From positions 62,001-126,000 of the forward strand of contig CAVSNS010000005.1 in assembly GCA_963729325.1 (NCBI GenBank): a stretch of 64,000 bases of DNA, written 5' to 3'. The notes beneath the pieces were generated by a model that worked only from the letters and a program-made list of their open reading frames with translations, was not told the origin of the DNA and did no database searches. Positions 19,195 through 28,445 of the stretch are shown piece by piece. Within the stretch, counting starts at the first letter, position 1; every line of letters starts with the position of its first letter. The position numbers were made by a program, and so were the translations under genes. The DNA comes from JABCYV01 sp963729325 (GTDB lineage Bacteria > Acidobacteriota > Terriglobia > Terriglobales > Acidobacteriaceae).

Positions 19195-20254
19195 CTAATT
19201 CAGGAAATACGTCCGGTACAGCGTGTCTCTTTGCACTGGCTTGAACCCCGCATCGCGGATGATCCGCCGCAATTCTTCCTCAGTGGTGCAGTTGGTTACA
19301 CCCGCAGCGCGGACCACGTTTTCTTCCAGCATCACCGAGCCCACGTCGTTGCCACCGAAGCGCAGACCCATCTGGCAGACTTTCAATCCCTGTGTCACCC
19401 AGCTCGATTGAACATTCTTGAAGTTCGAGAGATAGAGTCGGGAAATGGCCAGCACTTTCAAATACTCGACAGCCGTAGCCTCGTCCCAGTGACGCCCTCC
19501 CAGCGCCGTGTTCTGCGGCTGGAAGCTCCACGGTATGAATGCGGTAAAGCCGCCGGTTTCTTCCTGCAACTCATAAAGCCGCTGGAAGTGATTGACGCGG
19601 TTTTCGTAGGTCTCTCCGACGCCGAACATCATGGTCGCTGTCGTTCGCATCCCCAACTGGTGCGCGGTGCGGTGTACGTTCAGCCAGTCATCGGTTAAGC
19701 ATTTCAGCCGGGCGATCTTGTAGCGCACCTCGTCATCGAGGATTTCCGCGCCGCCGCCCGGGATCGAATCCAAACCAGCGTCCCGCAGCCGCGCGATGGT
19801 GTCGCGAATGCTCAGTCCGCTATATTCGGCGATAGCGATAATTTCTGAAGCCGAATAGCAGTGCAGATGAACTCTGGGGAAACGCTGCTTGATCCCCCGC
19901 AGCATCTTTTCGTGCCAATCAATCTTCAGGTCGGGATGCAAGCCCACCCTGCATCAGCACGCCTGTGCCGCCAAGCTCTACCGTCTCGCGGATCTTGTCG
20001 TAGATGGTTTCGAATTCGAGGATGTAGCCCTCTTTGGCCTTAGGGCCTTTCAACGGGCGGTAAAAAGCACAGAACGTGCAGTATTCGGTGCAATAGTTGG
20101 TGTAGTTGATGTTGCGGTCGATGATGTAGCTGACTACGCCTTCCGGGTGCAGTTTCCGGCGCACAGCATCGGCCTCCATCCCAATGCCAATCAGGTCATC
20201 AGAACGAAACAGGTCGAGCGCTTGCTTTTCAGTCAGAGACATGCTCATCAACAA
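19195..20254 (-). CDS. mqnC: Cyclic dehypoxanthinyl futalosine synthase (radical SAM), reading frame broken once
   Basis: MqnC cyclises dehypoxanthine futalosine in the futalosine menaquinone pathway. The N-terminal piece has the radical-SAM cluster motif CTEYCTFC (CxxxCxxC) preceded by DRNINYTNY. The C-terminal piece has HCYSASEI, GLDSIPGGGAEIL, MFGVGETYENRV and FIPWSFQP. The frames join at LMQGG/LHPDLKIDWHE; one extra base in the run 19943-19945 (CCC on the plus strand) explains the shift. The combined length of about 350 residues is normal. It is convergent with the tRNA/terminator and downstream of the VTT-type gene and mqnA on the same strand. The initiator is probably one of the three methionines MLMSM. 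Confidence 0.9.
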
Positions 20255-20305
20255 CCCAGCATGATTTTAACGGAGGCGTCCGGCTTGCTCCAAATAGTGC
20301 CCGGC

Positions 20306-20950
20306 TCAGGCAGTGCTATGACGCACTACAGCAGCGGATGCATCTCTCCTGTAACGAAGGTATTGGACCAAACTGAGAACTCCGCCCACCACCGCTAACC
20401 CGATGAGTACAGCCAGCGCTGGTTTGTTGTACCGCGCAAAGAAGCGCACGATGTGATTTCCATAGAGCGAGCCAAAACCGGCAACTATCGTATACCGGAC
20501 TCCGCGGCCAAGCGCGAGTGCCGCCAGAAACTTCTTTCGCGAATATTGCATTGCGCCTGCCGCCAGCAGGAAAGGCACAAAGGGGAATGGCGGAGGAAGT
20601 AGGGCTGGAACAGCTATGGCGGCGAATCCCCATTCTTCGAATTTCTGGTAGGCCTTCGCCGCACTTTTTTTCGAGAGCCTGCGCTCCATCGCTTGTTTGC
20701 CGCCTTTGCGGGCCAAACTGTAAGTAATGTAGCCGCCGAGCACGGCGCCTGTCGTTGCCATAAATGCGTAATAAAGCCAGGGCTCGCGATGATGAGCGGC
20801 CAGCCAGATGGTCAGAACATCCATGCTGCCGGTCAGCGGGACCACCGAGTTGTCTGCGATTCCCAACAAGATCAGGCCCGGGCCGCCCATGCGGTGCAAT
20901 CGGCGCCAGATGGAAACCGCGGCAAACAGAAGTTGAGGATGCGGCACCAT
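20306..20950 (-). CDS. VTT-domain (YqaA/DedA-like) membrane protein
   Basis: 214 residues with about five hydrophobic segments. The VTT/SNARE-associated pattern is visible: GIADNSVVPLTGSMDVLTIW, TGAVLGGYITYSLARKGGK, then FPFVPFLLAAGAMQYSRKKF and GRGVRYTIVAGFGSLYG. Such proteins are implicated in lipid flipping and envelope homeostasis. It lies between mqnA (33 bp upstream) and mqnC (51 bp downstream) on the same strand, so it is probably co-transcribed with the menaquinone genes; whether it has a role in quinone synthesis is unknown. Confidence 0.82.
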   Translation of the reverse strand: MVPHPQLLFAAVSIWRRLHRMGGPGLILLGIADNSVVPLTGSMDVLTIWLAAHHREPWLYYAFMATTGAVLGGYITYSLARKGGKQAMERRLSKKSAAKAYQKFEEWGFAAIAVPALLPPPFPFVPFLLAAGAMQYSRKKFLAALALGRGVRYTIVAGFGSLYGNHIVRFFARYNKPALAVLIGLAVVGGVLSLVQYLRYRRDASAAVVRHSTA

Positions 20951-20983
20951 TCAACCAGCTCTCGCCTGACGTTGAAAATACGC

Positions 20984-21820
20984 CTACATTACCGCTGGCT
21001 TCGCCACATCGAGGAAGCGCAGTGGCGGGGCGACCGGGAGAGCACCGCACTCCGCGGCATAGGAATAGAAAAGGCGCATGCCATCCAGGCAGGCGTCGTC
21101 CAGAAAATAGTGGATGTTGTTTGTCAGATAGGAGTTCACAGCAGCGTGGCTCAAGCTCAGACGCGGCCCCCACTCGTGTGCGATCCGATCGAGATTCGCA
21201 GGCTGTAAACCATGGTCACGCGAGTCCTGAAATATGGTAGCCAGATCAAGATCGGTTGACGCGTCCCTCAAAGCCGCCTGGCGTACCGCCCAGAAAGCAA
21301 ACACAAAAGGCTTTCCGGTCAGCCGAATCCATTCTTCGGCCAGATCGTAGGCCAGATAGCGGGAGCGATCCACCTGCAAAGCCGGATCGCCAATCAGCAG
21401 AGCGGCGTCATGCTGCTCCAGCATCTTGTCGAGATCCGGCGCCATGGGCGTGAATCTTCGTCCCCCGCCCCACCACTTCGCGAAGAGAACTTTGGTCAGT
21501 GCGACTGAGGTCAGCGACGAGGTATCGAGGGCCACGGACTGAATCTTTTCCAGCGGCACTTTACTGACTAGCAGGATGGAGCGCACGGCGCGCCGCGAGG
21601 CGATGGCCACTCCTGGAAGGATTGCTAGTTCAGGAATCGTGGCAAAAGCCGCTGCCGGAATGATGCCGATGTCGGCCGATCCTGCCTGCAGAACTGCCGC
21701 GCATCCAGAGGGGAGAGTATAGGAAATGTCGAATGTTGAACCTGCATCCCCGTGTTCGAAGTCCCACATCAGGGGTGCAGTGTTGAGGTATGAAATCGCA
21801 GAGATACGAAGTCGTTTCAT
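20984..21820 (-). CDS. mqnA: Chorismate dehydratase (futalosine menaquinone pathway)
   Basis: About 278 residues. MqnA converts chorismate to 3-enolpyruvylbenzoate, the first step of the futalosine route. Family motifs are ISAISYLNTAPL at the N-terminus, the PSGCAAVLQAGSADIGIIP segment, SVALDTSSLTSVAL, LLIGDPAL and PFVFAFWAVR. I prefer the start at 21820 (MKRLRISAISYLN) over an in-frame ATG 24 bases upstream, because family members begin with this segment. The gene is divergent from dprA, with 89 bp between the chosen starts that contain the dprA promoter. mqnC and mqnD follow on the same strand. Confidence 0.9.
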   Translation of the reverse strand: MKRLRISAISYLNTAPLMWDFEHGDAGSTFDISYTLPSGCAAVLQAGSADIGIIPAAAFATIPELAILPGVAIASRRAVRSILLVSKVPLEKIQSVALDTSSLTSVALTKVLFAKWWGGGRRFTPMAPDLDKMLEQHDAALLIGDPALQVDRSRYLAYDLAEEWIRLTGKPFVFAFWAVRQAALRDASTDLDLATIFQDSRDHGLQPANLDRIAHEWGPRLSLSHAAVNSYLTNNIHYFLDDACLDGMRLFYSYAAECGALPVAPPLRFLDVAKPAVM

Positions 21821-21863
21821 GCCGGTAATGTTTGATTCTAACAAACCACTGTGTCGGCTAACC

Positions 21864-21891
21864 TTGACACCGATTTTGAGCCGTGTATAGA
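21864..21891 (+). promoter_or_regulatory. Sigma-70-type promoter for dprA
   Basis: TTGACA (21864-21869, perfect -35) is separated by 16 bp from TATAGA (21886-21891, one mismatch to TATAAT). The predicted start of transcription, near 21898, lies beyond the longest possible GTG start at 21883 and so argues for the ATG at 21910. Confidence 0.6.
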
Positions 21892-21909
21892 GTCCGCCAA
21901 TGGCCCACC

Positions 21910-23094
21910 ATGCGAGGTGTCGCAGTGCCCGAAGCAGTTATCTCCGCTAGGAAGACAACCGAAAGCCCCACGCTCCAGTGGCTGGCTCTCGCGCTCACTC
22001 CGGGACTAGGTCCCACAAAAGCCCGACGTCTCGTCGAACGACTGGGAAGCGTCGAAGCCGTCTTCCAAGCGTCCCTTACCGAACTTGAAGCTACCGGAAT
22101 TCAATCGGTTGCAGCACAATCGCTGGGCACTGGCCGCTCCCTGGAACTGGCGCAGGAGGAACTGAATCGCGCGACCGATGCGGGAGTACACCTTGTTGCC
22201 GTAGAGGACCCCGCTTATCCGGGACAACTTAAGCAGATCTATGACCCACCGCTCGTCCTCTACGTTCGCGGTGATCCCGAGGTGATCTCGCGCCCAGGGA
22301 TCGCACTGGTTGGCACGCGGCATCCGACACCCTACGGCACGGGCATGGCGGAACGCCTGGCCTGTGATCTTGCGGCACGCGGCCTGGTCATTTTCAGCGG
22401 CCTGGCACGTGGTGTGGATACGGCTGGCCATCGTGGCGCAATTGCAGGAAAAGGCAAGACCGTGGCTGTTCTGGGCACCGGCATCGACGAGATTTATCCC
22501 AAGGAAAATACGCGGCTGGTCGAGCAAATTTTGGCCCTCGGAGGAGCACTCATATCGGAGTTCCCCATCGGCACCTTCCCGGCACCGCAGAATTTTCCGA
22601 TTCGCAACCGGATCATCAGCGGGATCTCGCTGGGCGTGCTGGTGGTGGAAGCTGCAGAATACAGCGGCACCCGTATCACCTCTCGCTGCGCTCTGGAGCA
22701 GAATCGTGAGGTCTTCGCCGTTCCCGGCAATGTTACCAACAAGAACTCCTGGGGCCCGAACACCCTGATTAAGCAGGGTGCGAAGCTGGTAGCCACTTGG
22801 GAAGATGTTTGGGAGGAACTCCCGCAGCAAGTACGACTTGCCCTGGAACCCGCCCCCGGCAGTGAATCTCAAGCGGGACAAACTGCATCTCTATTCGGGG
22901 AAAGCGAGCTGTCTCCTCACGAAAAGAAGATTTTTGCGCTGCTGAAAGCGGACGAAGCCACTCACCTCGACCAGATCGTCGAGCGCCTGGAAACGGATCT
23001 GTCGTCATCTGAAATTTTTGCGGCGCTCTTTGAACTGGAGCTGGCCGGCAAGGTTAAGCAGTTGCCGGGAAAGAATTTCGTGAAGAGCTTCTAA
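21910..23094 (+). CDS. dprA: DNA-processing protein DprA
   Basis: About 394 residues. DprA loads RecA onto incoming single-stranded DNA during natural transformation. Domains in order: an N-terminal HhH/SAM-like region (LALTPGLGPTKARRLVERLG), the Rossmann-type DprA core, and a C-terminal winged helix (THLDQIVERLETDLSSSEIFAALFELE). Core motifs are ALVGTRHPTPYG, FSGLARGVDTAGHRGAI, VLGTGIDEIYPKEN, SEFPIGTFP, FPIRNRIISG and EVFAVPGNV. I chose ATG 21910 because a promoter covers the longer GTG start. It is divergent from mqnA and followed by the IVS-type gene and topA on the same strand; dprA next to topA is a common bacterial arrangement. Confidence 0.93.
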   Translation: MRGVAVPEAVISARKTTESPTLQWLALALTPGLGPTKARRLVERLGSVEAVFQASLTELEATGIQSVAAQSLGTGRSLELAQEELNRATDAGVHLVAVEDPAYPGQLKQIYDPPLVLYVRGDPEVISRPGIALVGTRHPTPYGTGMAERLACDLAARGLVIFSGLARGVDTAGHRGAIAGKGKTVAVLGTGIDEIYPKENTRLVEQILALGGALISEFPIGTFPAPQNFPIRNRIISGISLGVLVVEAAEYSGTRITSRCALEQNREVFAVPGNVTNKNSWGPNTLIKQGAKLVATWEDVWEELPQQVRLALEPAPGSESQAGQTASLFGESELSPHEKKIFALLKADEATHLDQIVERLETDLSSSEIFAALFELELAGKVKQLPGKNFVKSF

Positions 23095-23106
23095 GGAGCT
23101 ATCAGT

Positions 23107-23498
23107 TATCAGCTCTCAGCGAGGGTCCCGGCGTTGGAGACGAGCATGCAGAGTTTCAGAAACTTGAAGGTCTGGGAGAAAGCCCACGTCCTGACGCTTG
23201 ATGTGTATAAGTCCAGCAAGGGGTTTCCGCGAAGTGAACTCTACGGATTGATGAGCCGGATGCGAAGGTCCTCGGCTTCGATCGGGGCGAACATTGCAGA
23301 AGGGTGTTGCCGGAAAGGCGACTGCGAATTCGGACGATTTTTGCAGATTGCAATGGGTTCACAGCGAACTCGAATATCACTTGCTCTTAGCGCGTGACTT
23401 GGAACTCATGAAATCTCTGGACTATCAGCGGCTTTCTAGCGAGGTGGTTGAACTAAAGAGGATGCTGTCGTCCCTCATTCACAAACTGAGAGCTGATA
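23107..23498. repeat. 13-bp inverted repeats flanking the four-helix-bundle gene
   Basis: TATCAGCTCTCAG at 23107-23119 is repeated exactly in inverted orientation as CTGAGAGCTGATA at 23486-23498. The left copy is 27 bp before the start of the four-helix-bundle gene and the right copy covers its last codons. The related string GCTGATAGCTGA also occurs between nuoB and the Rieske gene (about 58593-58604). Confidence 0.75.
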
Positions 23499-23503
23499 GC
23501 TGA
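23134..23503 (+). CDS. Four-helix-bundle protein (23S rRNA intervening-sequence type), reading frame broken once
   Basis: The first frame reads QSFRNLKVWEKAHVLTLDVY, SSKGFPRSELYGLMSRMRRS and SIGANIAEGCCRK. The second frame completes it: HSELEYHLLLARDLE, then LSSEVVELKRMLSSLIHKL. Together these form the TIGR02436-type four-helix bundle of about 120 residues first seen in 23S rRNA intervening sequences. The break is near 23355-23365. The exact molecular role is unknown; free-standing copies are frequent and scattered in bacterial genomes. ATG 23134 or 23146 may start translation. It lies between dprA and topA and is bracketed by 13-bp inverted repeats, which suggests it arrived as a small unit. 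Confidence 0.8.
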
Positions 23504-23585
23504 AGGCTGACGGCTTTCCCACGAAACTTGTTGCCGCCGCCTCATTCGTGCTAGCTTCGAAACCAAACTACCCATTGAGGACACA

Positions 23586-26053
23586 TTGTCAAAAGGTTTA
23601 GTCATCGTCGAATCGCCGGCCAAGGCGAAGACCATCCAGAAATATCTAGGTAAGGGCTTCACGGTCGAAGCTTCGCTCGGGCATGTCAAAGACCTACCCA
23701 AGAGTACGCTGGGCGTCGATATCGACAACGAATTCGAAACGGAATACATCGTCATCCCAGGTAAAGAGAAGGTTGTCGCCAGGTTGAAGAAGTTGGCCTT
23801 GTCTGCGGACAACATCTATCTGGCGCCTGATCCTGACCGCGAGGGCGAGGCCATCGCTGCACATTTGGCTGAAGAACTGGGCAACGGGGCCAAAACCAAG
23901 AAAGAAAAAGAAGAAGGACGATCAACCGGACCGTATCCGCCGCGTGACTTTCAACGAGATCACGAAGCGCGCGGTGCAGGAAGCCTTCGAGCATCCTCGT
24001 GCCATCGATCAGCACCTGGTTGATGCGCAGCAGGCACGCCGTGTTCTGGATCGCCTGGTCGGCTATCAGGTTTCCCCGCTGCTCTGGGACAAGGTGCGCC
24101 GCGGGTTGTCCGCGGGCCGGGTTCAGACCGTTGCTCTGCGACTTATTGTCGAACGTGAGCGCGAAATAAAGGCGTTCGAAAAGAAAGAATACTGGACCAT
24201 TGACGCTCATCTTGCTGGGCCCAAGCCCCCGGCATTCGATGCTCGCTTCGTTGGCAAGGGTGAAGAGAAGGTCGAAGTCAATAATGGCGAAGACGCCGAG
24301 AAAATCCGCGCCGCGCTGGAGAAAGCCGAGTGGCTGGTTCGGACTGTCGACCGCAAAGAGCGGCGGCGGAATGCCACTCCGCCATTCACCACCAGCAAGC
24401 TGCAACAGGATTCGTCGCGCAAGCTGCGCTTCAGCGTCAAACGCACCATGATGATTGCGCAGCGTCTCTACGAAGGCGTGGAACTGGGTGAGGAAGGCTC
24501 GGTCGGCCTCATCACCTACATGCGTACCGATTCAACCCGGGTTTCGAATGAAGCGTTGACCGAAGTACGCGAGTACATTAAGTCGCAGTATGGCGACCAA
24601 TATTTGCCGGAGTCGCCCAACACCTATAAAGAGAAGAAGGAAGCGCAGGCGGCGCACGAGGCCATCCGGCCGACTTCGGCCGATGCGTCATCCCGATCAG
24701 ATCAAGCAATATTTGAAAGAAGACGAATACAAAGTCTACAAATTGATCTGGCAGCGCTTTGTCGCCTCGCAGATCATGCCGGCCGTATTCGACCAAACCA
24801 CAGTCGATATCGACGCGAAATCGGGCACAGAAACTTTTTGGTTCCGCGTAACCGGATCAGTCCTCAAGTTCGACGGCTTCCTCAAAGTTTACGAGGAATC
24901 GAAGGACGTCAAGGACGAAGAAGAGGAAGAGCTCAAGCACAAGCTACCACCGCTGGAACCTGGACAGAAGCTTACGCTCAGGGAACTGAAGCCCGAACAG
25001 CACTTCACCGAGCCTCCACCGCGCTATAACGAGGCTTCCCTGGTGAAAGAACTGGAAGAGCGCGGGATTGGGCGGCCGTCCACGTATTCGGCAATTCTCA
25101 GCACCATCCAGGAGCGCCAGTACGTGCAGAAACTCGGCGGAAAGTTCACGCCTACGGAGATCGGCCTGGTCGTAACCGATCTTCTGGTCGAAAATTTCCG
25201 CGACATCTTCGACGTGCAGTACACCGCCCGCATGGAAGAAGAACTCGACGAAATCGAAGAAGGCAAGGAAACTTGGACCAACGCGCTCGCCGAGTTCTAC
25301 AAGCGCTTCGCCAAGGACCTCCGCTATGCCGAGAAGCACATGGAAAACATCAAGCGGATGGAGAAGCCCACGGACGAGAAGTGCGAGCGCTGTGGCTCTC
25401 CGCTGGTGATCAAGTGGGGCAAGCACGGTTCCTTCTACGCCTGCAGCTCGTACGATAAAGAGAATCCCGATAGCTGCACCTTTACCAAGGAAAATCCGAT
25501 CAACCTGCCGGACCTGGATTCGGCAGATATCCAGGAAACCACCCAGGAAGAATATTGCGAGAATTGCGGCCGGGTCATGGTGCTGAAGCGAGGGCGCTTC
25601 GGCCAGTTCATGGCCTGCACCGGCTATCCTGATTGCAAGACCACCCGCCGTCTCGACCAGGGTAAGAAGGTTCCCGACATTCCGCTCGACGAACTCTGCC
25701 CCAAGTGCGGGCGCAACATGATGATCCGCCACGGACGCTTTGGGGAATTCACCGCGTGCAGCGGATATCCGGACTGCAAATATGTGAAGCAGAACTTCAT
25801 CGGAGTGAAGTGCCCGCTCTGCAAGGAAGGCGACCTGGTCGAAAAGAAAGCGCGCAAAGGAAACACATTCTACGGCTGCGCCAATTATCCCAAGTGCAAG
25901 TTCACCTCCGCCGGTAAACCGATCGCGGAAAAGTGCCCCAGTTGCGGCAGTGAGTACCTGGTGGAGAAAATGTTGAAAGCTGGCCCAGTAATCGCATGTC
26001 CGAATAAGGAGTGCGACTTCGAAAGGGCGGCGGAACCGGCGCCAGTAGGATAA
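23586..26053 (+). CDS. topA: DNA topoisomerase I, reading frame broken twice
   Basis: Relaxes negatively supercoiled DNA by a type IA mechanism. It starts with TTG (23586): SKGLVIVESPAKAKTIQKYLG, then the Toprim acidic motif LAPDPDREGEAIA. The second fragment (about 23915-24680) carries FNEITKRAVQEAF and the active-site tyrosine in GLITYMRTDSTRVS. The third (about 24683-26053) carries LEERGIGRPSTYSAIL and five C-terminal zinc-ribbon modules (CERCG..., CENCG..., CPKCG..., CPLCK..., CPSCG...). Breaks are in the A-rich 23892-23917 and at 24681-24682 (PTSA/MRHPDQIK); each is explained by one extra base. The joined protein is about 820 residues, normal for the family. An essential gene, so sequence error is the likely cause. 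Confidence 0.93.
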
Positions 26054-26116
26054 TCGCGATTCACGCTGGAACCGCCTCTGTTGTCCACTTGATCGAGTTC
26101 AACGCTGTAATCCCCA

Positions 26117-27112
26117 GTCGGAGTAGGAATCATGGTTGCCCATAACCCCCTCCACGGATCCGGACAAGCGGGATTGCCGCATCCGGCTCTTACCTTAGGT
26201 GATAACGCCCATGCGGCGCAGGGGATACGGATGACAAGTGCGGGCGGGGGGCAACCAGCGGTCAATCATGCGCCGCATCCGATCCCAAAGCACGCGGGCG
26301 TTCTGGCTACGCCGCAAGAGAGTGCGGTGCCAGAGCCGACCTACTTGGAACCGAAACGTGTACAGCGCCGCGCGGTTGGTAGGCACTCCGTAATAACGAA
26401 TGTGTCCACCCACGACCGACCGCAGCCACTGGCCCACTTCCGGGATGGGGTCATGCATGCGTCGTTTGAGTTCGGCCTTCACCTCGCTCAACTTCGCTTG
26501 CAGCCGTTTGCGAATCGTCTGCCGCAGGACCGTGAAGCGTCCGTTCCCCCTCTTCTTCCCACAGATGTGGGTGAAGCCGAGGAAGTTGAACGTCTCCGGT
26601 TTCCCTTCTCCGCGCTTGTTCCGGTTTTCAGCCGCGAACGGTCCGAACTCCAGCAGCCGCGTTTTCTCGGGAGGCAGCTCCAAGCTGAACTTTCGCATTC
26701 TCTCGATCAGTTCCGCCCAGAACCGTACGGCATCCGACTTCACCTCGAAGCCCACCACGATATCGTCAGCAAACCTCACGATGATCATGTCACCGCAGCC
26801 TTGTTTCCGACGCCACGCTTGGGCCCACAGGTCGAACACATAATGGAGATAGACGTTAGCCAGCAACGGCGAGGCACTGCCGCCCTGGGGCGTCCCTTCT
26901 TCCGCCCGTGTTCGTCTCCCATCCTCCAACACGCCGGCGTTCAGCCATTTCTGGATGAGCCGCACGACACGTCGGTCCGCAACCCGATGCTCGACAAACT
27001 TCACCAGCCATTCGTGCGAAATCGCGTCGAAAAAGCTGCGGATGTCTACATCGAGCACCCAGTTCACGTTCTTCGTCAGCAGTCCGGTGTAGAGCGCATC
27101 CAGCGCGTTAAG
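26117..27112 (-). mobile_element. 5'-truncated group II intron
   Basis: The right part (minus-strand 5' side) ends inside the reverse-transcriptase coding region near 27100-27112; everything upstream (RNA domains I-IV start and RT N-terminus) is missing. After the RT stop codon at 26195 comes a 33-base domain V hairpin (26189-26157, beginning GAGCCGGATGCGG and closing TCCGGATC, with the catalytic AGC). A domain VI-like segment and a plausible 3' end near 26117 follow (CTACTCCGAC on the minus strand). The remnant lies 60 bp beyond topA in the opposite orientation and stops about 10 bp before the next gene. It cannot self-splice or move as it stands. Confidence 0.75.
26195..27112 (-). pseudogene. 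Group II intron reverse transcriptase/maturase, N-terminally truncated
   Basis: About 305 recognisable residues. They begin near ALDALYTGLLTKNVNWVLDV and lack the RT-0/RT-1 region. Present are DIRSFFDAISHEWL, EGTPQGGSASPLLANVYLHY, the catalytic box VRFADDIVVGF (F/YADD), FNFLGFTHICGK, and the maturase (X) domain GQWLRSVVGGHIRYYGVPTN. It ends with HPYPLRRMGVIT, common in this lineage. No HNH endonuclease domain follows. The open frame continues upstream to 27202, but those residues overlap the plus-strand gene at 27123 and do not look like RT sequence. The remaining frame itself is intact. Confidence 0.85.
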
Positions 27113-27122
27113 GAGAACTGTC

Positions 27123-27587
27123 ATGCCCAAGGAACCGACCGCCACTGACGCTGAACTCATCCTCAAACTGTATGATCTTCGGCGCGAGGCCGAGATGCGC
27201 AAGGCACGCGACTGGTGGGTGGTGAAGTTTTGGCCTCAGACTGCTGACGATTTCGTCAAAGTAGCGAGCGCTCTCGGAACCCAGGAAAACAACTGGCTTC
27301 GTCAGGTTGGCGGATATTGGGATATGGCTGCCGCGTTGGTGCTGCACGGGACCATTCATCACGAGCTGTTTCTGGAAGGTGGCGTAAGCGGTGAGATGTT
27401 TTTCCTTTATGCGAAAATGCAGCCCATCCTCAAAGACGTGCGCGAGAAAATGCAGAGTCCCGGGCTGTTCAGCAATGTCGAAAAGGTGATTATGCAATCC
27501 GAGGCTGGTAGAGAGCGCCTGAAAACGGTCTCAGCACGCGTGGCCTCACGGCGCAAGGCCATGGCGGAGGCTGCCAAGGCCAGCTAG
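27123..27587 (+). CDS. Hypothetical protein, mostly helical
   Basis: 154 residues with a clear ribosome-binding site (AAGGAG, 8 bases before ATG). It is soluble and largely helical, with no signal peptide or membrane segment. Visible features are LILKLYDLRREAEMRKARDWW, an aromatic-rich middle (NNWLRQVGGYWDMAAALVLHG), a GGVSGEMFFLYAKM segment and a basic C-terminal helix (VASRRKAMAEAAKAS). I do not recognise a characterised family. It begins about 10 bp from the broken end of the group II intron and is convergent with mlaF (6 bp apart). The upstream DNA that may have held its promoter was replaced or displaced by the intron remnant. Confidence 0.75.
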   Translation: MPKEPTATDAELILKLYDLRREAEMRKARDWWVVKFWPQTADDFVKVASALGTQENNWLRQVGGYWDMAAALVLHGTIHHELFLEGGVSGEMFFLYAKMQPILKDVREKMQSPGLFSNVEKVIMQSEAGRERLKTVSARVASRRKAMAEAAKAS

Positions 27588-27593
27588 GTCCGT

Positions 27594-28442
27594 CTACGAA
27601 ATAAACTCCCGGATATATTCGTCTTTCGAGACTGCCAACTCGTGCACGTCTCCGTCAAAGATTATCTTGCCGTCTCGAAGAATCAGAAAGCCCATCGGCA
27701 CTTCTCCGCGAGCACCGGGCGGGAGCGGCAACATCTTATTCGATTTGCGATCAAAGTAGTGGGATGCCATGGTGAACGCGTCCTGCAGACGATGGGTAAC
27801 CAGGAGCGAGCTGGTTTTGGACACGTCACGCTGTTTGACGATCAGTTCAATGATGGTCGTGGACGTGACTGGATCCAGGCCGCCCGTGGGCGAATCGTAG
27901 AGCAAAATTTCGGGCTGGGTCACAATGGCTCGGGCAATGGCCACCCGGCGGCGCATTCCACCCGATAATTCGGACGGAAACATGTCGACGGTGTGCTCGA
28001 GCTCCACGAAACTGAGCGACTCCCTCACCCGCCGCTCGATCTCGTCTTCGGATAGATCGTGTTCCTCCATCAGCCGGAACGCGACGTTCTCCCGCACCGT
28101 GAGCGAATCGAAAAGCGCGCTTTCCTGAAACACCATGCCGATTTTGCGTCGCAGCTCAAACAGAGATTCTTCGCTCATCTGGGTCACATCCTCGCCGAGT
28201 ACGTGGATGTCTCCCGCGTCTGGCTTCAGCAAGCCCAGCGTGAGTTTCAGGATAGTGCTCTTGCCCGATCCTGCAACGCCGAAGATGGCTTTCGTTTCCC
28301 CACGGGCGAGCTGGAAAGAAATTCCATCAAGTATGGTCTTATCCTCGAACGCAATGGACACGTTATCAAAGACAATGACTGGAGAAGCGGAACTTTCCGT
28401 AGACTTCAGGGGGCTTTCGATGGCGTTCGGAGGTGCGGCCAT
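27594..28442 (-). CDS. mlaF: Mla-type ABC transporter ATP-binding protein
   Basis: 282 residues. Walker A is GVAGSGKST, the Q-loop segment is MVFQESALFDSLTVREN, the signature is ELSGGMRRRVAIARA, Walker B is ILLYDSPTGGLD (the usual catalytic-Glu position reads S-P-T-G-G-L-D as in MlaF proteins), and the H-loop is SLLVTHRLQDA. MlaF drives phospholipid transport between inner and outer membranes. It follows the permease gene with a 3-bp gap, so they form an operon. No MlaD (MCE) gene lies immediately downstream, where a convergent gene ends 6 bp away. Confidence 0.88.
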   Translation of the reverse strand: MAAPPNAIESPLKSTESSASPVIVFDNVSIAFEDKTILDGISFQLARGETKAIFGVAGSGKSTILKLTLGLLKPDAGDIHVLGEDVTQMSEESLFELRRKIGMVFQESALFDSLTVRENVAFRLMEEHDLSEDEIERRVRESLSFVELEHTVDMFPSELSGGMRRRVAIARAIVTQPEILLYDSPTGGLDPVTSTTIIELIVKQRDVSKTSSLLVTHRLQDAFTMASHYFDRKSNKMLPLPPGARGEVPMGFLILRDGKIIFDGDVHELAVSKDEYIREFIS

Positions 28443-28445
28443 AAT

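Noticed and set aside
22006..22881. 291-residue open frame antisense to dprA
   Set aside because: It lies wholly within dprA in the opposite strand, has no recognisable domain and arises from GC-rich codon bias.
24944..25732. 262-residue open frame antisense to topA
   Set aside because: It lies inside the topA zinc-ribbon and catalytic region, which is clearly coding on the plus strand.
26132..27148. 338-residue open frame antisense to the group II intron RT
   Set aside because: RT motifs are on the minus strand; the plus-strand frame has no family features.
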